NCBI GenBank assembly: GCA_001564275.1
Contig: LKND01000032.1
Coordinates: 1-32,882 of the forward strand
DNA from: Natrialbaceae archaeon Tc-Br11_E2g14
Lineage (GTDB): Archaea; Halobacteriota; Halobacteria; Halobacteriales; Natrialbaceae
DNA length: 32,882 nucleotides
Direction of reading: 5' to 3'
Shown piece after piece: positions 20,961 to 27,584 of the stretch. A model generated the notes under the pieces. That model was not told where the DNA came from, made no database searches, and saw only the letters and a list, made by a program, of their open reading frames with translations. The stretch's first letter is position 1. Each line of letters begins with the position of its first letter. Both the position numbers and the translations under genes were made by a program.

Positions 20961-21323
20961 TCAGTAGTCGTCCGACTCAAGGTACGCAAGCCGATCTCGC
21001 GCTTCGCGGAGTGCGTTCTGCAGGACGCGGTACGTCCCGATCGGGGTGTACTCGGGAGTCGCCGAGTGAGTCTCATCGACCGCGAAGACAGTCTCGACAC
21101 TGGCAGCCTGTCGAGGCTCAACACGCACCGTGTGTTTGAGCACGCCGACGGCAGTCTGCAAGACGACAGTCGGAACACCATCGGTCGACGATTTGAGAGA
21201 GACTTCCCAGTGTCCGGGTGTCTCGCTCAAGTACGACCGGACGGTGGTCGTCGTCTGGTGGTATTCGGGCGTCTGGTCGCCGTTAACAGTTCCAACGCTC
21301 GCCTGTTGTACATTCTCGGACAT
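20961..21323 (-). CDS. Unknown protein, 120 aa
   Basis: MSENVQQASVGTVNGDQ; a beta-rich body (RSYLSETPGHWEVSLKSSTDG, PTVVLQTAVGVLKHTVRVEP, SVETVFAVDE) with a helical C-terminus (VLQNALREARDRLAYLES) suggests a small alpha+beta fold. No family recognised. The promoter module abuts the start codon. Confidence 0.65.
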   Translation of the reverse strand: MSENVQQASVGTVNGDQTPEYHQTTTTVRSYLSETPGHWEVSLKSSTDGVPTVVLQTAVGVLKHTVRVEPRQAASVETVFAVDETHSATPEYTPIGTYRVLQNALREARDRLAYLESDDY

Positions 21324-21348
21324 CGCGAATCATTGTAGACAAATTCCG
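21324..21348 (-). promoter_or_regulatory. Promoter module copy
   Basis: Gene sense: GGAATTTGTC, TACAATGATTCGCG, ATG 21323. The GAATTTGTC box is kept while the palindrome is eroded. Confidence 0.5.
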
Positions 21349-21364
21349 GCTGTTCGCTCCGTTC

Positions 21365-21568
21365 TCAAACGAAATCTGCCAACGTCACCGTACCGGGTCG
21401 GGCGGCTGTGCGTCGGGCAAGCCGGGCTTCGGCCTTCTCAACGTGGTTGGCCGTTGCAGTTCCTTGCTGCATCGCTTGTCGACGGCATCGCTCTTGGGTC
21501 AGCCAAACATTCTTCTCCTCACTGTCCATCGCGTTCCAGTCGCCTGGAAGGTCGTAGTCGTGTCTCAT
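21365..21568 (-). CDS. Unknown basic/helical protein, 67 aa
   Basis: Start at MRHDYDLPGDWNAM (21568); ATG 21583 would fall inside the promoter module. A helical, Arg- and Ala-rich centre (ERCRRQAMQQGTATANHVEKAEARLARR) is unusual here for its positive charge and hints at nucleic-acid contact. A GAGGT ribosome-site-like element lies 8-9 nt before the start. Confidence 0.6.
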   Translation of the reverse strand: MRHDYDLPGDWNAMDSEEKNVWLTQERCRRQAMQQGTATANHVEKAEARLARRTAARPGTVTLADFV

Positions 21569-21575
21569 GATCTCT

Positions 21576-21605
21576 AACCTCACTCATCAAAAAAGAGAAA
21601 TTCCG
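21576..21605 (-). promoter_or_regulatory. Promoter module copy with short leader
   Basis: Gene sense: GGAATTTCTC, TTTTTTGATGAGTGAGG, then 8 nt and ATG 21568. Confidence 0.5.
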
Positions 21606-21677
21606 AAGCGTCTAGTCCGTCCGATCGTGGCAGGTCGACGACGGCCACCGAAAAAACACCCGGCGCAGCCCGAAGGA

Positions 21678-21694
21678 GGCACGGCGGTCGTGCC
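21678..21694. other. Stem-loop, GCGGT loop
   Basis: GGCACG, loop gcggt, CGTGCC: 6 perfect pairs. Confidence 0.55.
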
Positions 21695-21713
21695 GACGAA
21701 GGGAGGGGGAGGT

Positions 21714-21739
21714 TGGAGCCGAAGCGGTTTGAGGCTCCA
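21714..21739. other. Stem-loop 48 nt after a stop codon
   Basis: TGGAGCC, loop gaagcggtttga, GGCTCCA: 7 perfect pairs, loop contains gcggttt. Downstream of the membrane protein gene 21787-21996. Confidence 0.6.
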
Positions 21740-21786
21740 GACTCCGGCCTCGGCGGGAGGGAGCGCAAAAAGAGACAGCCGATTGT

Positions 21787-21996
21787 TTACGACCGAGCCT
21801 GACTGATGATGTAAGCGACGACGGCCGCATTCACGAGTTCGGAGACGAGCGTTCCGTCCATCGCCATTACGATTGCTCCTGTAAACAACAATGTGTAAAA
21901 CAGCACATCGAACAGATTGTCGAATGTTAGTTCAATTACGATACTTCCGTTTTTCACCTCCTTTGTGGAGACTACTTTATTGTTATCAGAATTCAT
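21787..21996 (-). CDS. Small membrane protein, 69 aa
   Basis: MNSDNNKVVSTKEVKNGS is a polar N-terminus; then a hydrophobic stretch (NLFDVLFYTLLFTGAIVMAM) and a second (LVSELVNAAVVAYIISQA) suggest two membrane helices. No family recognised. The upstream AT-rich text (TTCAAATATC) is closer than a normal TATA spacing; a 12-bp stem-loop (22027-22062) lies 30 nt above the start. Confidence 0.6.
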   Translation of the reverse strand: MNSDNNKVVSTKEVKNGSIVIELTFDNLFDVLFYTLLFTGAIVMAMDGTLVSELVNAAVVAYIISQARS

Positions 21997-22026
21997 AGAT
22001 ATTTGAAGGCAACTGCTCTCTTCGTG

Positions 22027-22062
22027 GGCAGTTCGCCCTCGCCCCCACTGGGGCGAACTGCC
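22027..22062. other. 12-bp stem-loop
   Basis: GGCAGTTCGCCC, 12-nt C-rich loop, GGGCGAACTGCC: 12 perfect pairs, with CTCTT/AAGAG further out. Confidence 0.65.
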
Positions 22063-22162
22063 GAGAAGAGGATGAAAAGGAGAGGAACAAACAAGCAGCC
22101 GTATTGCAGCCAGCCAGTGCCGCCGTCCAGGGGTGTATGTGTTCGTCGACTCATTGAGTCGA

Positions 22163-22177
22163 TTCGGCGAAGCCGAA
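22163..22177. other. GAA-triloop hairpin
   Basis: TTCGGC-gaa-GCCGAA. It contains GCGAAGC, known as an exceptionally stable single-stranded DNA mini-hairpin. Confidence 0.6.
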
Positions 22178-22450
22178 CCCGCAGGGCGAGCACTTACCTC
22201 CTGGGCCCGAAGAGGGAAGGCGGCACGCCTGCTGGCAATTGGAGGCTGCGGTGATATCGCATTACAAACCGAGGACTCAGTATTGCTGGTTCAACAAAAC
22301 ATGCTGTGGCGCAGCCCGAGCGACTGGCTGAGAGCGAGGGAGGGGAGCGGGGCAGGAGCGACGACCCGGTGAGGAGCGGCGGCCCGTGAGGCTTCGGCGG
22401 GAGGGAAAGCGTTGTGTCGGTATGAAAACGGAAGGGACGCGGCCGCTCGT

Positions 22451-22540
22451 CTAGAAGAACGAGACGAACATCGCGACGACGAACACGGCCGCCAAGAAGA
22501 ACATGCTACCAGAGATGGCGAAACCGACGAATCGCTGCAT
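22451..22540 (-). CDS. Membrane microprotein, 29 aa
   Basis: MQRFVGFAISGSMFFLAAVF then VVAMFVSFF: essentially one hydrophobic helix with one Arg near the start. Its ATG overlaps the stop of the preceding gene by one base (TAATG), so it should be translated by re-initiation. The same pattern, a soluble protein followed by an overlapping single-helix microprotein, recurs at 25404-25526. Confidence 0.55.
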   Translation of the reverse strand: MQRFVGFAISGSMFFLAAVFVVAMFVSFF

Positions 22541-22869
22541 TACATTCCCCGCATGTCGCTCAACAAGACGGCCTTGAACGAGCCGCCTTCTTCGTTGCGG
22601 CGTTCGGCGCTGGCTTCTGCAGCTCGACGTGTGCGGAAGCCCCGTACGACGACACGGAACGGAACAACAACGTGCTGTTCGCGGATTGGCGGATTCGGGA
22701 ACTCCGGTTCCCACTCGTATCGCTCGGACGGGAAACTGCTGTTCAGGTCGACGACGCCGTACTCCTGCATAACTTCGCCGCTGGGGAGTGCGGCCTGTTG
22801 TGCGTGGCCTGCGGGTGTTCGGTCGACGGTCTCCGAGTACGGCTCTGTGTTTGCGTCTTGCGTGCTCAT
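22540..22869 (-). CDS. Unknown protein, 109 aa
   Basis: MSTQDANTEPYSETVDRTP is a polar start. The C-terminal half has a strand-rich segment (EQHVVVPFRVVVRGFRTRRAAEAS) and Arg clusters (RRAAEASAERR). No family recognised. GAGGA lies about 8 nt before the start and the promoter module above it. Its stop is coupled to the membrane microprotein. Confidence 0.62.
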   Translation of the reverse strand: MSTQDANTEPYSETVDRTPAGHAQQAALPSGEVMQEYGVVDLNSSFPSERYEWEPEFPNPPIREQHVVVPFRVVVRGFRTRRAAEASAERRNEEGGSFKAVLLSDMRGM

Positions 22870-22878
22870 TTTCGAGTT

Positions 22879-22905
22879 CCTCGCCAATCTGGGGAGATAA
22901 ATTCC
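22879..22905 (-). promoter_or_regulatory. Promoter module copy
   Basis: Gene sense: GGGAATTTATC, TCCCCAGATTGGCGAGGA, 8 more nt, ATG 22869. Confidence 0.65.
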
Positions 22906-23088
22906 CTCGCCGACAGGCCCGTCCGGGAAACCGGCGACCGGCCAAGATTCCCGGCGTACGTGGCGTTCAGCCGGGTATCGTTGTGTCGGTCGACTGCTGC
23001 CCATCGCGCGTGCTGAATCGACGCCACGGCGGTCGTGGCGCCGAGAACGCGTGCGGTCGTTTTTCCGTGCTGAAAAACGGTACTGGCT
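22905..23088. repeat. Spacer block R1
   Basis: Homologous to R2, R3 and R4. Shared landmarks: caggcccgtccg, gccaagatt, atcgttgtgtcgg, gaatc-[stem-loop]-gagaacg, and an A4-5 run before the neighbouring stop codon. Confidence 0.75.
23022..23040. other. Stem-loop, GCGGT loop, 51 nt after a stop codon
   Basis: CGCCACG, loop gcggt, CGTGGCG: 7 perfect pairs; same block position as the CGGCC hairpins of R2-R4 but an unrelated stem. Confidence 0.7.
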
Positions 23089-23090
23089 GC

Positions 23091-23273
23091 TCAGAAAATC
23101 TGCTTGCGACCTCGGTCGATTGGTCGGGCGGCGCTGGAGACCATGCCGTCGTAGACGGGGGCCGAAACGTCGCTGATTTGGCCGCACTCGCTGCACTGGA
23201 ATTTCGTTGCTGAGAGTTCGATGTCGTCGTTGCAGCCGTCGGTGCAGGTCGGTCGTGAGTTTTCGAAGCTCAT
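23091..23273 (-). CDS. Zinc-ribbon-like protein, 60 aa
   Basis: MSFENSRPTCTDGCNDD: the first pair is CTDGC (C-x3-C), the second CSECG, separated by about 18 residues, giving an irregular zinc ribbon. The C-terminus is basic (RPIDRGRKQIF). Likely an adaptor or nucleic-acid-binding protein; no family recognised. Start fixed by the promoter module immediately upstream. Confidence 0.62.
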   Translation of the reverse strand: MSFENSRPTCTDGCNDDIELSATKFQCSECGQISDVSAPVYDGMVSSAARPIDRGRKQIF

Positions 23274-23299
23274 CTCACCTATCAGGGCAGACAAATTCT
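23274..23299 (-). promoter_or_regulatory. Promoter module copy
   Basis: Gene sense: GAATTTGTC, TGCCCTGATAGGTGAG, ATG 23273. Confidence 0.65.
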
Positions 23300-23482
23300 C
23301 TCGTCGACCGGCCCGTCCGAGAAATCGGTGGCCGGCCAAGATTCTCGACGTACGTGGCGGTTAGTCGTGAATCGTTGTGTCGGCCAGAATCCACTCAAAG
23401 CGCGTGAGGAATCGGCCGACTGGCTGAGAGGCCGAGGACACGCGACTGTACTTTCTGTGCGGAAAACGGGAGCGGCGCGGCG
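23299..23482. repeat. Spacer block R2
   Basis: Second copy of the block: ccggcccgtccgagaaatcgg, ggccggccaagattctcga, gaatcgttgtgtcggcc, then the stem-loop at 23413 and gcggaaaacggg next to the stop at 23483. Confidence 0.75.
23413..23434. other. Stem-loop CGGCC/GGCCG, 49 nt after a stop codon
   Basis: CGGCC, loop gactggctgaga, GGCCG. Same stem as 24815 and 31634, shorter loop. Confidence 0.55.
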
Positions 23483-23782
23483 TTAGGTGTACTGCTCGAG
23501 GAACTGGATTTCGGCTTCCCAACCGGGCGAGCGGTACTCCATCGCGTCGATGAGGCCACCGAGGTTGTTGTACAGCGTATCGGTGTCGGCTGGAAGGTAG
23601 TGGAGATCGAGGCCGAGTTGGCGTTTGACCTCGGACGAGAGCTCGTGGAGATCCACGTTAGGATCTGCGATTGGGAGCTGGCTGAGTACGAACTGGCCCA
23701 ACTCGCCGTTGTACACGAGGAAGCAACCTTTCTTGCTGGACGATGCCTGCTGACCGCCGACTACAGGAATGTTTGGAGACAT
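23483..23782 (-). CDS. Unknown protein, 99 aa
   Basis: MSPNIPVVGGQQASSSKKGCFLVYNGE; a beta strand pair (GCFLVYNGELGQFVL), then helices (HELSSEVKRQLGLDLHYLPAD and LYNNLGGLIDAMEYRSPGWEAE). Similar in size to small roadblock/longin-like folds, but I cannot support that. Promoter module directly upstream. Confidence 0.62.
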   Translation of the reverse strand: MSPNIPVVGGQQASSSKKGCFLVYNGELGQFVLSQLPIADPNVDLHELSSEVKRQLGLDLHYLPADTDTLYNNLGGLIDAMEYRSPGWEAEIQFLEQYT

Positions 23783-23811
23783 TCGCCGATTAATGCAGTG
23801 AGACAAATTCC
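23783..23811 (-). promoter_or_regulatory. Promoter module copy (diverged)
   Basis: Gene sense: GGAATTTGTC, TCACTGCATTAATCGGCGA, ATG 23782. The TATA part is kept; the palindrome is largely lost. Confidence 0.5.
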
Positions 23812-23872
23812 CTCGATATCTGGACTGGCAAACCTCGCTGCGGCAGCGGTCGACGGTGGCTGTGCGGTTGTC

Positions 23873-24006
23873 GGTGCCGAAAGGGGGTGGTGGACATGCA
23901 GTGTTGCCGAAGGCGCACAGCGAGCGGAGCGAGCGCACCGGGAAGGCGTTGCTGGTGGTGTCTGCGAAAGCTCGGACGAACGTGGCGGAGAGGCCGAGTC
24001 GTAGGG
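23873..24006. repeat. 134-bp repeat, copy A
   Basis: Matches 32404-32548; the last 71 bases (from gcaccgggaaggcg) are identical in both. A variable segment (agcgagcggagcgagc here) interrupts the match. Contains the stem-loop CTCGG/CCGAG with an 18-nt loop at 23971-23998, which starts 28 nt after the stop at 24026. Confidence 0.8.
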
Positions 24007-24025
24007 GCTGCGGCTGTTGGCTGCC

Positions 24026-24673
24026 CTATCGATCGGCCCAAAGCGACTCGCACTCGTCGAGAGACTCGGCAAGCCGCTCGTCGTCGAGATCGTACTTTGC
24101 GGCTGCCGCGATCACGGCACACTTGATCTCGCGTTGGGCGCATTCGATCTGCGTTGTGCGGTCAGCGTCCATCTGCCGTTCGACTTCCTCGAGGACGAGT
24201 GCGAGCATTGGAACGGTCACACGGAGGTGGTCGGTCCACGTCCCTTTCACAGGTGTCGTATTGACGAAGATCTCGCCTGCGAAATACATCTCGTTGAGTT
24301 CTGACCCCACCAAGTGGTACTTGGAGCAGGGGAGATCGAGATCGCTGAGAGCTTCCGGTTTGCCAAACCACGCCGGGAAGCGTTTCTGCAGGGCGTCGAT
24401 GACGGCGTGGACGGCTTCCGTCTCTGGTAGGGGTTTGGCGACACCGTCGCTGTAGTCGGCTTTGAGTTCGAGTGCCGCACCAAGGTACGACAACGTCCGG
24501 TCGATGTCGATGGTGTGACCACGGTGGACGGCCCCGTGGAACTCCTCGAACTCCTCGTAGTTGTTGTAGTTGACGTGCCCGTCCAACCACTCGGGAGTGA
24601 ACTCGTCGAGGTCGTATCGGTGGTTGATCTCAAGCTCGCGAACGTACCGCTGTGACCGGGTTTTTGTCTGCAT
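24026..24673 (-). CDS. Unknown protein, 215 aa; paralog of 26384-27019
   Basis: Start at MQTKTRSQRYV. Shared with its paralog: HGAVHRGHTIDIDRTLSYL against DGAVHRDRHFDTNALVTYL, an acidic ADYSD segment, EAVHAVIDALQKRF against EAADSIVDALEARF, and a C-terminal helix pair (VPMLALVLEEVERQM, then ECAQREIKCAVIAAA). All-helical; conserved His and Asp residues near the GAVHR block could be functional. N- and C-termini differ completely. No family recognised. Confidence 0.68.
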   Translation of the reverse strand: MQTKTRSQRYVRELEINHRYDLDEFTPEWLDGHVNYNNYEEFEEFHGAVHRGHTIDIDRTLSYLGAALELKADYSDGVAKPLPETEAVHAVIDALQKRFPAWFGKPEALSDLDLPCSKYHLVGSELNEMYFAGEIFVNTTPVKGTWTDHLRVTVPMLALVLEEVERQMDADRTTQIECAQREIKCAVIAAAAKYDLDDERLAESLDECESLWADR

Positions 24674-24682
24674 ATCTGACTT

Positions 24683-24709
24683 CCTCACCAATCTGGGACG
24701 ATAAATTCC
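24683..24709 (-). promoter_or_regulatory. Promoter module copy
   Basis: Gene sense: GGAATTTATC, GTCCCAGATTGGTGAGGA, 8 nt, ATG 24673; GAGGA could serve as a ribosome site. Confidence 0.65.
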
Positions 24710-24888
24710 TGCTCCGACAGGCCCGTCCGAGAAACCGGCGGCCGACCAAGATTTTCGACGGCGGTTGTCGGGAATCGTTGTGTCGGTCGACATCAAGAAT
24801 CGCGCACGATGAATCGGCCTGCGGCCGGTGCAGAGAAGGCCGAGAACGTGTGCGCTGTGTTTTCGGTGCTGGAAAAGCGAGCGGTTGA
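24709..24888. repeat. Spacer block R3
   Basis: Third copy: caggcccgtccgagaaacc, gccgaccaagattttcga, gaatcgttgtgtcggtcga, gatgaat-[stem-loop]-gagaacg, gtgctggaaaagcg. Confidence 0.75.
24815..24842. other. Stem-loop CGGCC/GGCCG with 18-nt loop
   Basis: CGGCC, loop tgcggccggtgcagagaa, GGCCG. The 18-nt loop matches that at 31634 with three changes. Confidence 0.6.
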
Positions 24889-24893
24889 TGGGT

Positions 24894-24943
24894 CGGGCCG
24901 GAGGCCCGGAACGTCCAGGGGGCGACGGTGGTGGTCGCCCCCT
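24894..24943. other. Two stem-loops 46 nt after a stop codon
   Basis: CGGGCC-gga-GGCCCG (24894-24908) and AGGGGGCGAC, loop ggtggtg, GTCGCCCCCT (24917-24943, 10 perfect pairs). The pair recurs at 28442 and 28551 with compensating changes. Confidence 0.7.
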
Positions 24944-24988
24944 CAGCTGTGCGAGACAGACGTGCCAAAAGGGGGGCGACTGACCGGG

Positions 24989-25348
24989 TTAGGCCAGTTT
25001 CGCGAGTTCGTCCATCTTTTCGACGGCGATGTCGATGGCGTCTGGCCGGGACTCGAAGGTGCAGAGCGGCTCGGGGTCGCAGACCATGTCCGAGTGGAAC
25101 GCCTCAACCCTGTAGCCGTGGAATTCGCGCGTCGGAAGGTTGTACTGGGGACGAACGAGGACAGTGTACGTACGATCTTCGTCGAGTTCGTCCGTCTGGA
25201 AGCGGATCGCCGGGTAAGGAATGATGTCGCGTTCGATGACCTCGTGCGACCACGGCGAGTCGTGAGTGATTGACATGAGGTAGGCGCTGTTGGCGACTGG
25301 GTCGTCGAATCGGGTCTCGGTAACGGACGTAGTTGTGTTTGCGCTCAT
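24989..25348 (-). CDS. Unknown protein, 119 aa
   Basis: MSANTTTSVTETRFDDPVAN; alternating strands (SAYLMSITHDSPW, AIRFQTDELDEDRTYTVLVRP, HGYRVEAFHSDMVCD) and a closing helix (DAIDIAVEKMDELAKL) suggest a beta-sandwich or alpha+beta fold. No family recognised. An in-frame ATG three codons earlier lies in the promoter module, upstream of the predicted transcription start. Confidence 0.65.
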   Translation of the reverse strand: MSANTTTSVTETRFDDPVANSAYLMSITHDSPWSHEVIERDIIPYPAIRFQTDELDEDRTYTVLVRPQYNLPTREFHGYRVEAFHSDMVCDPEPLCTFESRPDAIDIAVEKMDELAKLA

Positions 25349-25375
25349 CGCACCCATCTGGGGAAGATAAATTCC
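25349..25375 (-). promoter_or_regulatory. Promoter module copy
   Basis: Gene sense: GGGAATTTATC, TTCCCCAGATGGGTGCG, ATG 25348. CCCAgaTGGG is a perfect inverted repeat. Confidence 0.68.
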
Positions 25376-25403
25376 CGCGTCGACTGCCCGACAAAGTCGG
25401 CGG

Positions 25404-25526
25404 TTAGTGTTTCATCGGGAAACGGGCGTCGACGCGAGGCCGGACGGCGATGGCGAGAAAGAACCCGAACAACAGCAGATACAAGATCGCCAATGCAGCC
25501 ACGCCGAGAACGGCCAGGAGACTCAC
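25404..25526 (-). CDS. Membrane microprotein, 40 aa
   Basis: GTG start overlapping the preceding stop (GTGA). Sequence VSLLAVLGVAALAILYLLLF, continuing GFFLAIAVRP and RVDARFPMKH: one long membrane helix followed by a positively charged tail, so the C-terminus should face the cytoplasm. Translational coupling and composition support it. Paired with the 60-aa protein above, as at 22451/22540. Confidence 0.6.
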   Translation of the reverse strand: MSLLAVLGVAALAILYLLLFGFFLAIAVRPRVDARFPMKH

Positions 25527-25705
25527 TGGCCACCTCCTCGGGCGGCAAAGAATTTCTCGGCGTCGACGGTGCGGTGATCGATGCTTGTCGGGTTGATCGT
25601 CACAGTCCCGGCTTCTTCATCGTGAACCCAGTAACCGCTGTCGGCTGGCGTCAGTTCGTGGGCTTCGTAGTGTTCCTCTGGTTCGTTGTTGGTGTTGGTG
25701 TGCAT
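25523..25705 (-). CDS. Unknown acidic protein, 60 aa
   Basis: MHTNTNNEPEEHYEAHELTP; short strands SGYWVHDEEAGTVTINPTS in the middle and a Gly-rich end AARGGGQ. No family recognised. Upstream lacks the usual module but has the AT-containing text CGACTTTCCGATTTCC. The stop overlaps the membrane microprotein start. Confidence 0.58.
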   Translation of the reverse strand: MHTNTNNEPEEHYEAHELTPADSGYWVHDEEAGTVTINPTSIDHRTVDAEKFFAARGGGQ

Positions 25706-25775
25706 ATTTGGTCTCGGAAATCGGAAAGTCGCTTGTAGAGCGATTCTGAGCCGCTGAGAGAGGCGGTGCTTTGGG

Positions 25776-26312
25776 CTACAAGCCCCCGGCGATGGCGGCT
25801 GCTTCCCCGGCTCGGTCAAGCCGGAAGACCTCGACAGGGATGTCACGAGAACGGGCCTCGTCGATCATGTGGCTCGTGCCACGCGAGTCGCCGTCCCAGA
25901 AGGCGATCACGAGCGACGGCCCCGGCTGGGCTTCGAGGTAGTCGGCCATCTGCTCGTTGCGGCGGATGCCGGCCCGCTTGTCGTATTTTCCGTAGCGGCC
26001 CTCACGGACGATTGCGTCGGGGTGGCTGATGTCGTTCCAGTCGGGCTCGAACGGTCGGTGCGGCGTATCGGTCTCGGTGGCCCACGCCTCGCCCCAGCCG
26101 TCCGGCGAGCCTCGGTTGGCCCCGTGGACAACCTCGCCGACGGTCTCCTGGGGAACACCGGCAGCGAACAGGGCACGGGCAAGGATGCGGCCACGCTGTC
26201 GGTCGGTGAGGTCGCCGCCGTCGTAGCGGTCGAACATAGTACGAGCACCGCACACGAGAACGGTGGTTGCTGGCTGTGCTTCTGCGGTCGTCGGTTGAGT
26301 AGTAACACTCAT
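25776..26312 (-). CDS. SLOG-family protein (DUF2493/YspA-like)
   Basis: 178 aa. Start at MSVTTQPTTA (26312); MGEM at 26321 would precede the predicted transcription start. Rossmann-like SLOG features in order: VCGAR (20-24), VVHGANRGSPDGWGEAWA (61-78), RRNEQMADYL (117-126) and AFWDGDSRGTSHMIDEAR (137-154). This is the DUF2493 pattern, with the HG.N.G..D nucleotide-binding loop (usually GxxxGaD) and the G-rich S.GT motif. SLOG proteins bind nucleotides or nucleotide-derived ligands and occur in phages and defence systems; the ligand here is unknown. Single gene behind a promoter module. Confidence 0.82.
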   Translation of the reverse strand: MSVTTQPTTAEAQPATTVLVCGARTMFDRYDGGDLTDRQRGRILARALFAAGVPQETVGEVVHGANRGSPDGWGEAWATETDTPHRPFEPDWNDISHPDAIVREGRYGKYDKRAGIRRNEQMADYLEAQPGPSLVIAFWDGDSRGTSHMIDEARSRDIPVEVFRLDRAGEAAAIAGGL

Positions 26313-26338
26313 CTCGCCCATCGAGAGCGATAAATTCC
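26313..26338 (-). promoter_or_regulatory. Promoter module copy
   Basis: Gene sense: GGAATTTATC, GCTCTCGATGGGCGAG, ATG 26312. Confidence 0.66.
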
Positions 26339-26383
26339 CGCGTCGACCGGCCGAACAGACAGCGGTTTTCCCGAGTTAACTGA

Positions 26384-27019
26384 CTACCACACCTCGTGGG
26401 ATTCGAGTTGTCGTTTCGCTTCAGCGACGGCGAAGTCGACGTCGGTCGGCGTCAGGTCGTGCATATCCGTGCGAGCGACGATGCAGGAAATGATGCGCTG
26501 TCGTGCGTTTTCGCGGATTTTTTTCTGGTCAGCCACCATCTGCGCCGAGAATCGGTGAGCGAACTCGGAAAGCATAGTCAGAACCACGTCGTTGTACAGC
26601 TCGACCGATCCAGGAGCGGCCCGGCCGTCGTCGTCATCGAAGGCAGTCCGCAGGTCGTCCAAGGAGATCTCGTGGTCGCTGTGTGTTTCGTCGAGTTCGC
26701 GACGAGCGTACTGGATATCGACCAGCGGTTCGAAGCGGGCTTCGAGCGCGTCGACAATCGAGTCGGCGGCCTCGCTGTAGGCAACAGCGTCGGCTTCGTC
26801 GCCGAGGTCTGCTTCCTCGCGAACAACGTGCGTGAGGTAGGTGACCAAAGCGTTGGTATCGAAGTGGCGGTCACGGTGGACGGCACCGTCGAGGCCCATC
26901 AACAGGCCGAGCTTCTTGGTTGGGCGGGATGTTGGATCTGCTTGGCTGGATCGTGTCTCTGGTTCGGTCTCAGTCTCAGTCTCAGTCTCAGTTTCGGCAG
27001 GTGTGTGTGCTTGCGACAT
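26384..27019 (-). CDS. Unknown protein, 211 aa; paralog of 24026-24673
   Basis: MSQAHTPAE opens a run of Glu-Thr repeats (coded by tandem gtctca/gagact hexamers at 26966-26995), then a GLMMGLDGAVHRDR-type block, long helices, and the C-terminal helix pair FAHRFSAQMVADQKKIREN. Alignment with 24026-24673 covers the central 150 residues. In-frame ATG 27037 lies in the promoter module and is less likely. The Glu-Thr run is probably disordered and length-variable. Confidence 0.68.
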   Translation of the reverse strand: MSQAHTPAETETETETETEPETRSSQADPTSRPTKKLGLLMGLDGAVHRDRHFDTNALVTYLTHVVREEADLGDEADAVAYSEAADSIVDALEARFEPLVDIQYARRELDETHSDHEISLDDLRTAFDDDDGRAAPGSVELYNDVVLTMLSEFAHRFSAQMVADQKKIRENARQRIISCIVARTDMHDLTPTDVDFAVAEAKRQLESHEVW

Positions 27020-27027
27020 TTTGAACT

Positions 27028-27054
27028 CCTCACCCATCTGGGTTGATAAATTCG
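27028..27054 (-). promoter_or_regulatory. Promoter module copy
   Basis: Gene sense: CGAATTTATC, AACCCAGATGGGTGAGGAG, 6 nt, ATG 27019. CCCAgaTGGG is perfect and GAGGAG suits a ribosome site. Confidence 0.66.
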
Positions 27055-27584
27055 GGCGACGAAAGCCCAACGTGGGGCTCTCTGCTCTCTACACTCTGCA
27101 CTCTGCTCTCTGCTCTCTGCTCCCCACGTTTGGCTCTCTGTGTCCGGCTCTCCACGTCCGGCACACAGCACAGGACGGCTCTGCTCTCCCCGTGCCGCAC
27201 CGACCGCTGAACGACCGAACGGCTCTCCTCGCCGCGCAACGAGAGTGCATTTTCGAGCTCTCCCTGGATAGCCTATCTCGAAGCGGTCAAAGAGAGATTG
27301 ACCGAGACACACAAGGAATTGGCACCGCGTGCCGGTTCCTCACAGTCGACGATAGAAGCAAGGACCCGATGTTTCGAGACGCCGATCCGCTCGATGGATC
27401 GCACCGAAACAAGGGCTTTGGAAAGCTGGACGGAGCGGTTCTGTGCTGGGCTGTGCGGGAAGCGTGCTTTGCGGTAACGGTGCTGAACGCGCACGGTGAA
27501 TCGGCGCGGCGGTCGCGCCGAGATCGTGTGCGCGGTGCTGAAGGCGGGGCGGTAGCGGTAGCGGTACGGAAACTGGCCAGCCGA
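27055..27584. other. Gene-free spacer
   Basis: Begins with pyrimidine-rich ctctgctct microrepeats (27076-27125) and gaacggctctcc near 27218 (as in the 46-bp repeats). A stem-loop lies at 27502-27520 in a partial R-type block (tgaatc before, gagatcg after). No credible gene. Confidence 0.6.
27502..27520. other. Stem-loop, GCGGT loop, 65 nt after a stop codon
   Basis: CGGCGCG, loop gcggt, CGCGCCG: 7 perfect pairs; same loop as 23022 and 21678, unrelated stem. Confidence 0.68.

Larger units (their letters stand above)
21997..22450. other. Gene-free stem-loop spacer
   Basis: Stems at 22027-22062, 22147-22161 (CGACTC/GAGTCG) and 22163-22177. The rest is GC-rich with no credible ORF; gactggctgaga (22323) recurs as the loop of the 23413 hairpin. 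Confidence 0.55.
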
